DNA of 50,180 nucleotides, taken from the NCBI GenBank assembly GCA_903887485.1, contig CAISPV010000077.1, positions 1-50,180 on the forward strand, in the 5' to 3' direction. Numbering within the stretch: position 1 is the stretch's first letter; each line of letters begins with the position of its first letter. Origin of the DNA: an uncultured Desulfobulbaceae bacterium. Its GTDB lineage: Bacteria; Desulfobacterota; Desulfobulbia; Desulfobulbales; Desulfocapsaceae. The translations under genes were made by a program, and so were the position numbers. A model generated the notes under the pieces. That model did no database searches. It was given only the letters and a program-made list of their open reading frames with translations, and was not told the DNA's origin. This document shows, one piece after another, positions 17,324 through 25,779 of the stretch.

Positions 17324-17449
17324 ATGCCCCTTTCCTGGAACGAAATCCGCAGTCGCGCCCTCGCCTTTTCCCGTGAATGGGAGGGCGAATCATCCGAAGA
17401 TGCCGAGGCCAAAAGCTTCTGGGACGGCTTTGCGGTCACTCGGAGGTGA
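17324..17449 (+). pseudogene. Remnant of a DNA methyltransferase gene (N-terminal 36 residues)
   Basis: From ATG 17324 the frame reads MPLSWNEIRSRALAFSREWE then GESSEDAEAKSFWDGF before it leaves the family pattern and stops at TGA 17447-17449. This opening is characteristic, from my knowledge of the family, of large restriction-linked class I SAM-dependent DNA methyltransferases whose next residues would be a long catalytic chain. None of that chain follows, so most of the gene has been deleted. Family assignment rests on 36 residues only. Confidence 0.55.
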
Positions 17450-17549
17450 GTCGCATTTACGCCGACGGCCATAAGAAAGGTAACGATTTTTATGAAACGG
17501 AGCAGGTACATCCTGCTATAACATTTCCTATATTTAAAGGAACCCGCTG
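17450..17549. promoter_or_regulatory. Leader of the TPR-MazG-helicase operon
   Basis: A 6-bp inverted repeat, AGCAGG-TACAT-CCTGCT (17501-17517), stands 33 bases before the GTG start, followed by TATAAC and TATATT, either of which could be a -10 box; no good -35 box is spaced to them. AAAGGAA at 17536-17542 is the ribosome site for GTG 17550. The repeat could be an operator, for example for the C-terminal S24/LexA-like protein of the operon or the Xre protein; this is inference. Confidence 0.35.
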
Positions 17550-19499
17550 GTGGCTTTACTAATTGTCCCACTTAAACAAATTATCCTTGATCCGTCTAAC
17601 TTGATAGACCTTTCCACTCTTCCCGAGCCGGAGGCCATCCGGCTCATCAAGGAATCGTATGGCTTTCTTTCGGCATCCCTTGACGTTTCGATCAGGGACG
17701 GACTTGCCGTGATCGAACTGAAAGAGGAACGCCCCGTAGCCCGCATCAACGATGCGCAGAAAACCTTTCAGAAAGGGGTTCGGGAGGCGCAGCAGGGAGA
17801 TTACCGGAAGGCGATCAAGACGTTCACAAAGGTTCTCGAAATAATCCCGAACCATGTCGATGCCCGACGCAACCTTGCCATGGCCCATCTGGAACTCGGT
17901 AATGTGGCCAAGGCCAAGGAACATCTTGAGGAATGTCTGAAGCTTGACCCGGCCAATGCCTGGTCGTTCGTTCTGCTCGGTAACATCTACGCCAAACATG
18001 AGCGGAACCAGCCCGTCGCCGAATTCTATTATGAGGCGGGATTGACAACTTCCCCAAACGATAACATCCTCCTCAATAATTATGCCGCGTTGCAGATGGA
18101 GCAGGGAAATAGTGTCAAGGCAAAGAAGCTGTTCGAAAGGGCGCTGGTGGCAGATTCATCATATCCGAATACCTATTACGGTCTGGCGTATCTCTATCAG
18201 ATAAACCGTGAACCAGCCGCCGCCATAGCCATTCTGGACCGCTTGTTCGATCAGCCGAAATCGTCTGATATGAGAAGTGAGTCGGTTTACCGGAATGCCC
18301 GTGCGCTCTACCTCGAACTCTCTGATGAATTGGCCCGCCAAGATAGCACGCGGCTCATGGGGCTGATTCAAGAGAAAAAGTCGGAACTGGAACATGCTGC
18401 CGGCCAACGTATCAGCATCGAAGAGGACAATTCATTGGAGTACGTTTCAGCCGTCGCCCAGATGGCGTGGAAGCATGGGCGGGACGAACACAGGGTGCGC
18501 TATCGGATGAAATCTGAAGCGGTCACCCCCCACCTGGTGGCCCACGAACTGGAGCATATCGTCCTCGAACAGCAGGCTCGCGCAGAAGGAAGAAACCTGT
18601 TTTTTGTCACCACTGCTGAAACCCGGACGGCCGCCGTCCATTCAGTTGCAAGCCATGTTTCGAAATTGCAGCAACAGGGTTATGCGGAAAAAAACATTGC
18701 CGAAGTCATCCCCCAACTCATCCACGGGCTATGTAACCAGATTTTCAACTGTCCGCTCGACATGGTTGTCGAACACAACCTTTATGCAAAGTACCCGGAA
18801 TTACAGCGAAGCCAATTCGTCTCGCTCCACCAGATGTACCAAGAGGCACTGAAAGCCTTTACCAGCCCAGAAATAAAAAAGCTTACCCCCCCCTCCATAT
18901 TTCGTGCCAGCAACACGCTTAACTGTGCCTACGCCCTCTTTATCGACCATTTGTATCAAGGCCGCACCGACTATTCCTCTGCCTACCGCTCTTCCGAAAT
19001 ATTCTCGACTGGGAAAAACCTCTTCGACATCTGGAAAAAGCAGATGGAAGTCTTCCAACCTGGTGACGAGTACGCCCTGGTGGACGAATTTGCCCGTCTT
19101 CTCAAGCTGCGTTCCTGGTATATTTGGAAAACGGATGACGTCCCGGACTTGAGCGTTACAGAGCTACCCTCAGCAACAAATACTGTTCCTCTTACTACCG
19201 ATAAACCGGAAGCGTACATCTACTGTCTCGATGCCCTTCGCCGGTTCGACGGCAAGAGCCGTGACGAGATTTTCGCTGTCGCTTCCGAGATTGGCATCCT
19301 CGGTATGAACGGCATCGACCACACCTCTGAAAAAACTTACTCTCTCAAAGCTTATCCTGGCGAAACCTTCACCGGCCTATCCCTTCTCTGTCTCATGTAC
19401 GTCGGTTTCAAACTGTATGACCCGTCAGTCAATAGCGGCCTCGATTTTGCCGAGGCTTATGAAATGGCGCTCGAGGCACATAAGGCAGCGGTGCACTAA
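17550..19499 (+). CDS. TPR protein with HExxH putative zinc metallopeptidase domain, 649 aa
   Basis: Residues about 68-235 form four to five tetratricopeptide repeats (for example AIKTFTKVLEIIPNHVDARR and AKEHLEECLKLDPANAWSFV), a protein-binding scaffold. Residues 332-336 are HELEH in the context PHLVAHELEHIVLE, a zincin-type HExxH zinc site; Glu408 in DMVVEHN is a candidate third ligand. The remaining C-terminal 240 residues are helical and unrecognised. No signal peptide or membrane segment, so it should be cytoplasmic. Starts with GTG 17550 behind AAAGGAA. Its TAA overlaps the next ATG by one base (TAATG), so translation is coupled to the MazG-like gene. A protease that recognises a target through TPRs is the simplest reading; protease activity is unproven. 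Confidence 0.72.
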   Translation: MALLIVPLKQIILDPSNLIDLSTLPEPEAIRLIKESYGFLSASLDVSIRDGLAVIELKEERPVARINDAQKTFQKGVREAQQGDYRKAIKTFTKVLEIIPNHVDARRNLAMAHLELGNVAKAKEHLEECLKLDPANAWSFVLLGNIYAKHERNQPVAEFYYEAGLTTSPNDNILLNNYAALQMEQGNSVKAKKLFERALVADSSYPNTYYGLAYLYQINREPAAAIAILDRLFDQPKSSDMRSESVYRNARALYLELSDELARQDSTRLMGLIQEKKSELEHAAGQRISIEEDNSLEYVSAVAQMAWKHGRDEHRVRYRMKSEAVTPHLVAHELEHIVLEQQARAEGRNLFFVTTAETRTAAVHSVASHVSKLQQQGYAEKNIAEVIPQLIHGLCNQIFNCPLDMVVEHNLYAKYPELQRSQFVSLHQMYQEALKAFTSPEIKKLTPPSIFRASNTLNCAYALFIDHLYQGRTDYSSAYRSSEIFSTGKNLFDIWKKQMEVFQPGDEYALVDEFARLLKLRSWYIWKTDDVPDLSVTELPSATNTVPLTTDKPEAYIYCLDALRRFDGKSRDEIFAVASEIGILGMNGIDHTSEKTYSLKAYPGETFTGLSLLCLMYVGFKLYDPSVNSGLDFAEAYEMALEAHKAAVH

Positions 19500-19852
19500 T
19501 GGAAAGACAGTCACTTGCAGATCTTGCAGCAAAACTAAGGACCTTCGCCTCCGAGCGTGACTGGGACCAGTTCCATTCTCCCAAGAATCTCGTCATGGCC
19601 CTGTCGGTTGAAGTCTCGGAGCTCATGGAGCATTTCCAGTGGTTGACGGAGGAGCAGAGTTCTGGATTGCCTCCGGAAAAACTGCAGCAGGTGCGGGAGG
19701 AGATCGCCGATGTCCTGATCTATCTGACCCGGTTGGCTGACAAGCTTGGAGTAGATATGTTGGAAGAAGCTGCAAAGAAGCTCGAGGTGAACCGGGGCAA
19801 GTACCCAGCGGACAAGGTGCGGGGTTCTGCCAAAAAGTATACCGAGTTGTAA
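19499..19852 (+). CDS. MazG-like nucleotide pyrophosphohydrolase, 117 aa
   Basis: All-alpha NTP pyrophosphatase of the MazG/dCTPase (RS21-C6) type: metal-binding ExxE at Glu38/Glu41 (EVSELMEHFQW) and ExxD at Glu68/Asp71 (EEIADVLIYL), with the family signature RDWDQFHSPKNL at 20-31. Such enzymes hydrolyse dCTP or other, often modified, (d)NTPs to the monophosphate. The chain is a single complete domain. Its ATG shares a base with the preceding stop, so it is the second gene of the operon; the helicase fusion follows after 60 bases. In a defence setting it could deplete nucleotides or clean modified ones; that is inference. Confidence 0.9.
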   Translation: MERQSLADLAAKLRTFASERDWDQFHSPKNLVMALSVEVSELMEHFQWLTEEQSSGLPPEKLQQVREEIADVLIYLTRLADKLGVDMLEEAAKKLEVNRGKYPADKVRGSAKKYTEL

Positions 19853-19912
19853 ATCAACGGGCAGCACCGGCAGTACCAATAAATCGTTCATCCTTCTTTC
19901 GGAGCAGACCTC

Positions 19913-22318
19913 TTGATCGTTTATTCTTCCACGAAAGCAAAATTCAAAGAGGACGTCATGACGAATGATATCGGCACTATCATTTATGACGCCTACAGAT
20001 CTGCCACGGGAAGAAATACTGGCAAGTCGGAAATCGATTCGTGGATAAACTCCCTGCAGTTCATGGATCGCGTGTTATGCGATGATGAAATTCCGCATGA
20101 TGCGGGTGTCGCCATTGAATATCACCTGCCACAGTCTTCAAAACGCATCGACTTTATCCTGACTGGCATGGATCATAACCAGCGGGAATCAGCAATCCTT
20201 ATCGAACTCAAGCAGTGGCAGCAGGCCCAGATGACGGACAGCGACGCCATTGTCATCACGCAATTTAGGCGCGGAGCCCGCGAAACCCTTCATCCCTCCT
20301 ACCAGGCATGGTCGTACAAGCGCCTGCTGGAAGACTTCAACCAGACGGTACAGGAAGAAAATATCCAGCTGTACCCCTGCGCTTATCTTCACAATTACGA
20401 GGAAGACGATGTCCTTACCAATGAGTTTTATAGCGAGCACATCAGCAATGCCCCACTTTTTTTCAAAAAAGATGCCCTGAAACTGCAGCAGTTCATCAAG
20501 GCCAACGTGAAATACGGGGACAAGAATGATATCATGTACCGTATTGACCACGGGAAGATCAAGCCGTCCAAGAATCTTGCCGACCAGCTCCTGTCCATGC
20601 TCAAGGGCAATGAAGAGTTTGTCCTGATTGATGATCAGAAGGTCGTTTTTGAGACGGTCATCAAATTGGCGAAAAAATCTTCTGAAAAAATGAAGAAGGT
20701 GCTGATCGTTGAGGGTGGACCAGGTACCGGTAAGTCAGTCGTGGCAATAAATCTGCTCGTGGCGCTCACAGAGCGCCAGCATGTTGCAAAGTACGTTACG
20801 CGCAACTCGGCTCCCCGCCTGGTGTATGAGGCCAAACTCACTGGCTCGTTCACAAGAACGCACATTTCAAACATGTTTTCCGGCTCGGGTTCCTTCCATG
20901 GAGTGCAGCCAAACAGTTTTTACTGTCTGCTTGTCGATGAAGCGCATCGTCTTAACGAAAAATCAGGGATGTTCAATCACCTTGGTGTGAACCAGATCAA
21001 GGAAATCATCAAGGCCAGTCAACTCAGTGTGTTTTTCATCGACGAAGATCAGAAAGTGACGTTGAAAGACATAGGTGACAAAGAGGAAATCCGCCGCTGG
21101 GCAGCAGAACTGAAAGCAGAGGTTACCGAACTCAGTCTGGAATCACAATTTCGCTGTAATGGCTCTGACGGCTATCTGTCCTGGCTCGATAACACGCTGC
21201 AGATCCGGCCAACAGCAAATGAGACGCTGGAAACAAGAGACTACGATTTCCGGATCGTAGGCAGCCCCACCGAACTGCATGAACTGATCCGGAACAAGAA
21301 CAAGGCGAAGAACAAAGCCCGTATGGTAGCCGGCTACTGCTGGAAGTGGATCAGCAAGAAAAATCCTCTGCTCAAAGACATTGTCATTGGCAGTTACAAG
21401 GCAACCTGGAATCTCGATTCTGACGGCCAGGCCTGGATTATCAAGCCAAATTCAGTCAACGAAGTCGGCTGCATTCACACCTACCAGGGACTGGAAGTTG
21501 ACTATATCGGCGTAATCGTCGGACCAGATCTCGTGGTACGTAATGGTACGGTCATCACCCTGCCAGGTGAGCGTCCCAGCACAGACAGATCAATCCATGG
21601 CTGGAAGGCCCTGTTTAAAGAAAACCCAGCCATTGCCACTATTCGCCTCGACGCCATTATCAAGAACACCTATCGTACACTTATGACTCGCGGACAAAAG
21701 GGCTGTTACGTCTACTTTGTTGATGATGAGACACGGCAGTTCTTTGCGAATCGAATAGTGTCAACCCCTGTCTGCGAGCAAGTTCCTGAAACAGAATTGG
21801 TTCCAGCAGCCGATCAGGAAGTGGTTATTCTGCCATTTCGCCGTCTGTCGCCGAAAGAAGTCAGACCCTTTGAAAATTGCGTCCCTCTTTATGATCTCAA
21901 GGCGGCTGCAGGTCAATTCAGCGATGAGCAGCAAATTTCCGATATAAATTGGGTCGAACTCCCCGACATCTTTCGTCCCCAGCGGAGCCTTTTCGTGATT
22001 CAGGTTGTTGGTGAATCGATGAACCGCCGAATTCCGAGCGGTTCATGGTGTCTATTCAAGAAAATCCCAGCAGGAAGCCGCCAGGGGAAGGTTGTGCTTG
22101 TTCAACATCGCGAAATTTCTGACAATGATACTGGTGGGCATTACACAGTAAAGATTTACGACAGCAAAAAAATAATTCACGAAGATGGTACATGGCAGCA
22201 CACATCAATAATCCTGCGCCCTGACACAACGGCTACTGGCTATGAGCCAATAGTGCTTGGCGAGCGCCAGAGCGAAGAGTTACAGGTAGTCGGGGAGTTT
22301 GTGGCGGTCTTGGGATGA
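19913..22318 (+). CDS. Nuclease-like / DUF2075 helicase / LexA-type S24 peptidase fusion, 801 aa
   Basis: Three parts in one chain. Residues about 60-130 hold a PD-(D/E)XK-like core: Asp80 (KRIDFIL) and Glu98-x-Lys100 (ILIELKQW). Residues about 235-620 are a DUF2075 superfamily 1 helicase: Walker A GGPGTGKS at 268-275, DEAH at 342-345, and motif VI-like TYRTLMTRGQKG at 586-597. Residues about 655-801 are an S24 (LexA/UmuD) peptidase: Ser702 in GESMNRRIPSG, Lys747 in YTVKIYD, and an Ala666-Gly667 bond 36 residues before the serine. The start is TTG 19913, with GGAG eight bases upstream; the family opening IVYSSTKAKF confirms it. Third gene of the operon. Could be a DNA-damage- or phage-triggered effector; activity is inferred. 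Confidence 0.85.
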   Translation: MIVYSSTKAKFKEDVMTNDIGTIIYDAYRSATGRNTGKSEIDSWINSLQFMDRVLCDDEIPHDAGVAIEYHLPQSSKRIDFILTGMDHNQRESAILIELKQWQQAQMTDSDAIVITQFRRGARETLHPSYQAWSYKRLLEDFNQTVQEENIQLYPCAYLHNYEEDDVLTNEFYSEHISNAPLFFKKDALKLQQFIKANVKYGDKNDIMYRIDHGKIKPSKNLADQLLSMLKGNEEFVLIDDQKVVFETVIKLAKKSSEKMKKVLIVEGGPGTGKSVVAINLLVALTERQHVAKYVTRNSAPRLVYEAKLTGSFTRTHISNMFSGSGSFHGVQPNSFYCLLVDEAHRLNEKSGMFNHLGVNQIKEIIKASQLSVFFIDEDQKVTLKDIGDKEEIRRWAAELKAEVTELSLESQFRCNGSDGYLSWLDNTLQIRPTANETLETRDYDFRIVGSPTELHELIRNKNKAKNKARMVAGYCWKWISKKNPLLKDIVIGSYKATWNLDSDGQAWIIKPNSVNEVGCIHTYQGLEVDYIGVIVGPDLVVRNGTVITLPGERPSTDRSIHGWKALFKENPAIATIRLDAIIKNTYRTLMTRGQKGCYVYFVDDETRQFFANRIVSTPVCEQVPETELVPAADQEVVILPFRRLSPKEVRPFENCVPLYDLKAAAGQFSDEQQISDINWVELPDIFRPQRSLFVIQVVGESMNRRIPSGSWCLFKKIPAGSRQGKVVLVQHREISDNDTGGHYTVKIYDSKKIIHEDGTWQHTSIILRPDTTATGYEPIVLGERQSEELQVVGEFVAVLG

Positions 22319-22576
22319 AAAATTACTTTAAAGGAGACTCGGTCGTCTTCCTGTTCAAAGATTAAGGGGGACGCCATATTTTTTACGCACATTCTGTCAT
22401 GTGGGTGGCAAGTTTGTGCTGTGAGCAGTTTCTTTTTGCACGGAAAGAATAAGATGAAATTCCCCAATTGTCAGGCCACATGATATCTGATAAGGAATGT
22501 AGATGTAAAGAAGCCTTTTTTGTCAGAAGGTGACTGAATGAGAAGGAGTGGATTTCTATGAAAAGGAGGAGGTGTC
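22319..22576. other. Gap between the accessory operon and the DsrE-like gene
   Basis: 258 bases without a supported gene. AGGAGGAGGTGTC just before 22577 is the ribosome site of the next gene. No clear terminator hairpin follows the helicase fusion. This gap is the right border of the accessory block. Confidence 0.4.
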
Positions 22577-22927
22577 ATGGACTATAAAGCAGTTTTTCAT
22601 GTGGATCAGAAGAATGAGCAGGTCTTTAATCTGGCCCTTAATAATGTCATCAATCTGTTGAGTGCCATTCCCGGTCAGGAACATGATCTGATTGTGTTGC
22701 TGAATGGTCCGGCGGTCGGCCTGGTGGCCAGGGAGGAGGCGGCCTCTTTTCTGGAGAGGATTCAAACGCTTTCGGCTCAGGGTGTACGTTTCCAGGTTTG
22801 TGAGAATGCCCTGAAACGTTTTGAGGTCAGTCGTGACAGCCTGATTGCAGAATGTCAGGTCATTCCCGCGGGTATTGTCGGGCTCATTGATCTGCAGAAT
22901 CAGGGCTTTGCTTATATCAAGCCGTAG
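22577..22927 (+). CDS. DsrE/DsrF-like family protein, 116 aa
   Basis: Small alpha/beta protein of the DsrE-like superfamily: alternating strands and helices with LIVLLNGPAVGLV, GVRFQVCENALKRF and CQVIPAGIVGLIDLQNQGFA, ending in the conserved aromatic-lysine tail. Some family members carry sulfur on a cysteine; here Cys79 (FQVCENAL) lies where the reactive cysteine often is, and a second cysteine is in ECQVIP. A very strong ribosome site (GGAGGAGG) precedes ATG 22577. The last 11 bases overlap the convergent folA end. Consistent with the sulfur-metabolism flavour of the region, but substrate unknown. Confidence 0.8.
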   Translation: MDYKAVFHVDQKNEQVFNLALNNVINLLSAIPGQEHDLIVLLNGPAVGLVAREEAASFLERIQTLSAQGVRFQVCENALKRFEVSRDSLIAECQVIPAGIVGLIDLQNQGFAYIKP

Positions 22928-23411
22928 TGGTTGCTGACCGTTTGCGCTGATAGGTGATGCGGGTGTAGGGGAGTGGTCCGGGTATGGTCGTTCGGCTGGT
23001 CTCGATAAAATCCTGTTCCGGGACAGGGGGAAAAAAGGTGTCGCCTTCAATCTCCTGAGCGAGGATACTGAGGATAATGGTGTCGGTCATGGGTAGGGCC
23101 AGGGTGTAAATCTGGGCGCCGCCGGCAATGAAGACCTTTTCCTGCCCCGCACACAGGGCCAGGGCCTGATGTACGCTCTGAGCCATGGTGCAGCCTGGAA
23201 AAGAGCGGCCCGGATTGTGACTGATGACAAAGGTGGTGCGGCCGGGCAGGGGACGGCCAATGGATTCATAGGTCTTGCGGCCCATGATCAGGGCATGGCC
23301 CATGGTGGTGGCCTTGAACCATTGCAGCTCTTCCGGGATGTGCCAGGGGATGGTGTTTCCGCGGCCGATGACCCGGTTGGCGGCCATGGCCGCGATGATA
23401 ATGACCTCCAC
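22917..23411 (-). CDS. folA: Dihydrofolate reductase, 164 aa
   Basis: Reduces dihydrofolate to tetrahydrofolate with NADPH. Hallmarks in order: IIIAAMAANRVIGRGNTIPW (substrate loop with Trp), the acidic PEELQWFK helix, LIMGRKTYESIGRPLPGRTT (NADPH binding), VFIAGGAQIYTLAL and GDTFFP. Length is normal. The start is GTG 23411; the first internal ATG would remove the first strand, so GTG is required. Convergent with the DsrE-like gene, sharing 11 bases, and 26 bases after deaD, so probably cotranscribed with it. Confidence 0.96.
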   Translation of the reverse strand: MEVIIIAAMAANRVIGRGNTIPWHIPEELQWFKATTMGHALIMGRKTYESIGRPLPGRTTFVISHNPGRSFPGCTMAQSVHQALALCAGQEKVFIAGGAQIYTLALPMTDTIILSILAQEIEGDTFFPPVPEQDFIETSRTTIPGPLPYTRITYQRKRSATTTA

Positions 23412-23437
23412 GATGGCTGCTCTCTGAGCGGTCGCTT

Positions 23438-25441
23438 TTACTCTTTAACTCTTTTTTTTCTGGCGGCGACTGATGGGGCGCTCATCTGGCCCCGTCTTCG
23501 GGCACGACCTATGGCCGTCTCTCTTCTCTGGGTCTTTTGCTCGGTTTTTCTTACCAGTTCTGGTAGGTGTGGTCGTTCCTGCGTTGTTCTTGGCGCCCGT
23601 GACACTGTGCTGTCAATCGCCTGCGGTTGATTATGGGGTTGAACCTTTGATTCATTCAGTCGGCTGATTCTGAGTTGTTTTTCAGCCACCCGTACTCTTT
23701 GCAGGAGAGTCAGGGTCTCTTCCGATAACCCGACTGGCAGGTCGACGGTGCTGTGATCGTCAAAGATCGAGATCCGGCCGATGTGCTTACTGCTGAGATC
23801 GGCCTCATTGGCAATGGCCCCGACAATGTTCCCCGGTTTTACCCCCTGGTTGAGACCTACCTCAATGCGAAAGCGCTCCATGCCCTGATCCGGTTCGGAG
23901 GCATACTTCGGACCTTTCGATTCTTTTGATTCCCATGGTTCCTTGGTTTCCCTGATTTTCTTGGGCTCACGGTATTCCTTGAATTCCCTGGCCTCTCTGA
24001 ATTCTCGTGGTTCCTCCCTTCTCTCCCTGGAAAATGGTCGGTCAGATTTTTCAAACTTCCGGACCGGTCGGGTGGTGCGGTCAAAAGGAACGGGGCTGGG
24101 AACAGGGATATCTTTCAGCAACAGGGGTTTGTCACCCTGGGCCAGGCTGGCCAGGGCCGCGGCCACAAGGTCTGCCGGAACGTCATGTTCACCCAGATAT
24201 TCCTCGATCAGCCGTTGATAAAAATCAAGATTGTCAGCGGTAAGGGTATCAGTGATCCGCTGCTTGAATTCCATGATCCGCTTGTCGTTGATGGCCTCGG
24301 TGGAGGGCAGCTTCATCAGCTCGATCTTTTGGCGGGTCGCCCGCTCAATGGTGCCCACCATCTGTCGCTCACGGGTGGTGACAAAGAGGATGGCCTCACC
24401 GCTGCGTCCGGCGCGGCCGGTGCGGCCAATGCGATGGATGTACGATTCGGTGTCATAAGGGATGTCAAAATTGAGCACATGGCTGATCCGCTCCACATCC
24501 AGGCCGCGGGCCGCCACATCAGTTGCCACCAGGATATCCAGTTGGCCGCTTTTTAGCTGCTCTACAGTCCGCTGCCGCTGGTTCTGCTGGATGTCGCCGT
24601 TGAGCGGGGCCACGGAATAGCCGCGGGCCGCCAGCTTCTCGGCCAGTTCCAGGGTCTGGTTTTTGGTGCGGACAAAGATCAACATCCCTTCAAAGGATTC
24701 GGCCTCGAGCACTCTGGTCAGAGAGTCGAGTTTATGAAAGCCGCTGGTGACGAGAAAGCGTTGCCGGATATTCTGGGCGGTGCTGGTCTTGCCCTTGATG
24801 GTGATCTCCTGGGGATTGTTGAGGTACTTCTGGGCGATGCGGCGGATACTGACGGGCATGGTGGCCGAGAACAGCGCGATCTGCCGGTTTTCCGGAGTCT
24901 GCTCCAGGATCCATTCGACATCATCAATAAAACCCATGCGCAGCATCTCGTCTGCCTCATCAAGGACCAGGCACTTAAGTTCTTTCAGGTTCAGGGTCTC
25001 GCGGCGGATATGATCCATGACCCGGCCCGGGGTGCCGACCACGACATGAACGCCGCGTTCCAGCTGGCGGAGCTGGATCTTGTAATCCTGGCCGCCATAG
25101 ATGGGCACTACCTGAAAGCCCGGCATATGGGCGGCATAGGCATGAAATGCCTCAGCTACCTGGATGGCCAGTTCCCGGGTCGGGGCCAGTACCAGGACCT
25201 GCGGTTTTCTCTTTTTCAGATCGAGCCGGGATAAAAGCGGCAAGGCGAAGGCTGCTGTCTTGCCGGTTCCGGTCTGGGCCTGACCCACTACATCCTCCCC
25301 TGCCATCACGTGGGGAATGATGCTGGACTGGATCGGGGTGGGGGACTCGTATCCGGCCTCACCCAGAGCCTTGAGAATGGCCGGGATGAAGGCGAAATCT
25401 GAAAACGCGGCCTGGGGCTGATCGTGATCGTCAAAAGACAT
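23438..25441 (-). CDS. deaD: DEAD-box RNA helicase of the DeaD/CsdA type, 667 aa
   Basis: ATP-dependent RNA helicase acting in ribosome assembly and RNA decay, often induced by cold. Motifs: Q motif (GYESPTPIQ), Walker A AQTGTGKT, PTRELAIQ, VLDEADEML, SAT, and DVAARGLD plus HRIGRTGRAG in the second RecA domain. Residues about 470-530 form a charged Arg/Glu/Lys-rich linker with repeated RE/KE/EP units. A DbpA-type RNA-binding domain (RFRIEVGLNQGVKPGNIVGA) at about 535-605 precedes a basic tail. AAGGAT ribosome site before ATG 25441. Followed by folA. Confidence 0.95.
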   Translation of the reverse strand: MSFDDHDQPQAAFSDFAFIPAILKALGEAGYESPTPIQSSIIPHVMAGEDVVGQAQTGTGKTAAFALPLLSRLDLKKRKPQVLVLAPTRELAIQVAEAFHAYAAHMPGFQVVPIYGGQDYKIQLRQLERGVHVVVGTPGRVMDHIRRETLNLKELKCLVLDEADEMLRMGFIDDVEWILEQTPENRQIALFSATMPVSIRRIAQKYLNNPQEITIKGKTSTAQNIRQRFLVTSGFHKLDSLTRVLEAESFEGMLIFVRTKNQTLELAEKLAARGYSVAPLNGDIQQNQRQRTVEQLKSGQLDILVATDVAARGLDVERISHVLNFDIPYDTESYIHRIGRTGRAGRSGEAILFVTTRERQMVGTIERATRQKIELMKLPSTEAINDKRIMEFKQRITDTLTADNLDFYQRLIEEYLGEHDVPADLVAAALASLAQGDKPLLLKDIPVPSPVPFDRTTRPVRKFEKSDRPFSRERREEPREFREAREFKEYREPKKIRETKEPWESKESKGPKYASEPDQGMERFRIEVGLNQGVKPGNIVGAIANEADLSSKHIGRISIFDDHSTVDLPVGLSEETLTLLQRVRVAEKQLRISRLNESKVQPHNQPQAIDSTVSRAPRTTQERPHLPELVRKTEQKTQRRETAIGRARRRGQMSAPSVAARKKRVKE

Positions 25442-25497
25442 GGTGGATCCTTGTGGGCAAAAAGGGGGGATACAGCGATACGACGTGTTTGTGCTGT

Positions 25498-25779
25498 TTA
25501 TTTATAGAGGCAGAGATAAGCGGTTTCAGTCTGCATCCGAACGCCGAATTTGACGTTGGCTGCGACTTCAAAACTCTCACCGGCCTTGATGGTTTTCCAG
25601 GTTTCGCTGCCTGGTAATTTGATATCCATAGCTCCGGAGATCACAGACATAATCTCCACGGAAGCTGTTCCGAATTCATATTCGCCGATTGCCATGACCC
25701 CAACGGTGGCGGGTCCCTCTGTACTGGTAAAGGCGATGGATTTTACCTTGCCGTCAAAATACTCATTTACTTTGAACAT
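25498..25779 (-). CDS. ppnP: Pyrimidine/purine nucleoside phosphorylase PpnP, 93 aa
   Basis: Complete single-domain cupin of the YaiE/PpnP family: [54 protein letters not shown] and the C-terminal [16 protein letters not shown]. PpnP splits ribonucleosides with phosphate in nucleoside salvage. AAGGAAAA ribosome site before ATG 25779. Ends 57 bases before the deaD start, so the two may share transcripts. Confidence 0.93.
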   Translation of the reverse strand: MFKVNEYFDGKVKSIAFTSTEGPATVGVMAIGEYEFGTASVEIMSVISGAMDIKLPGSETWKTIKAGESFEVAANVKFGVRMQTETAYLCLYK

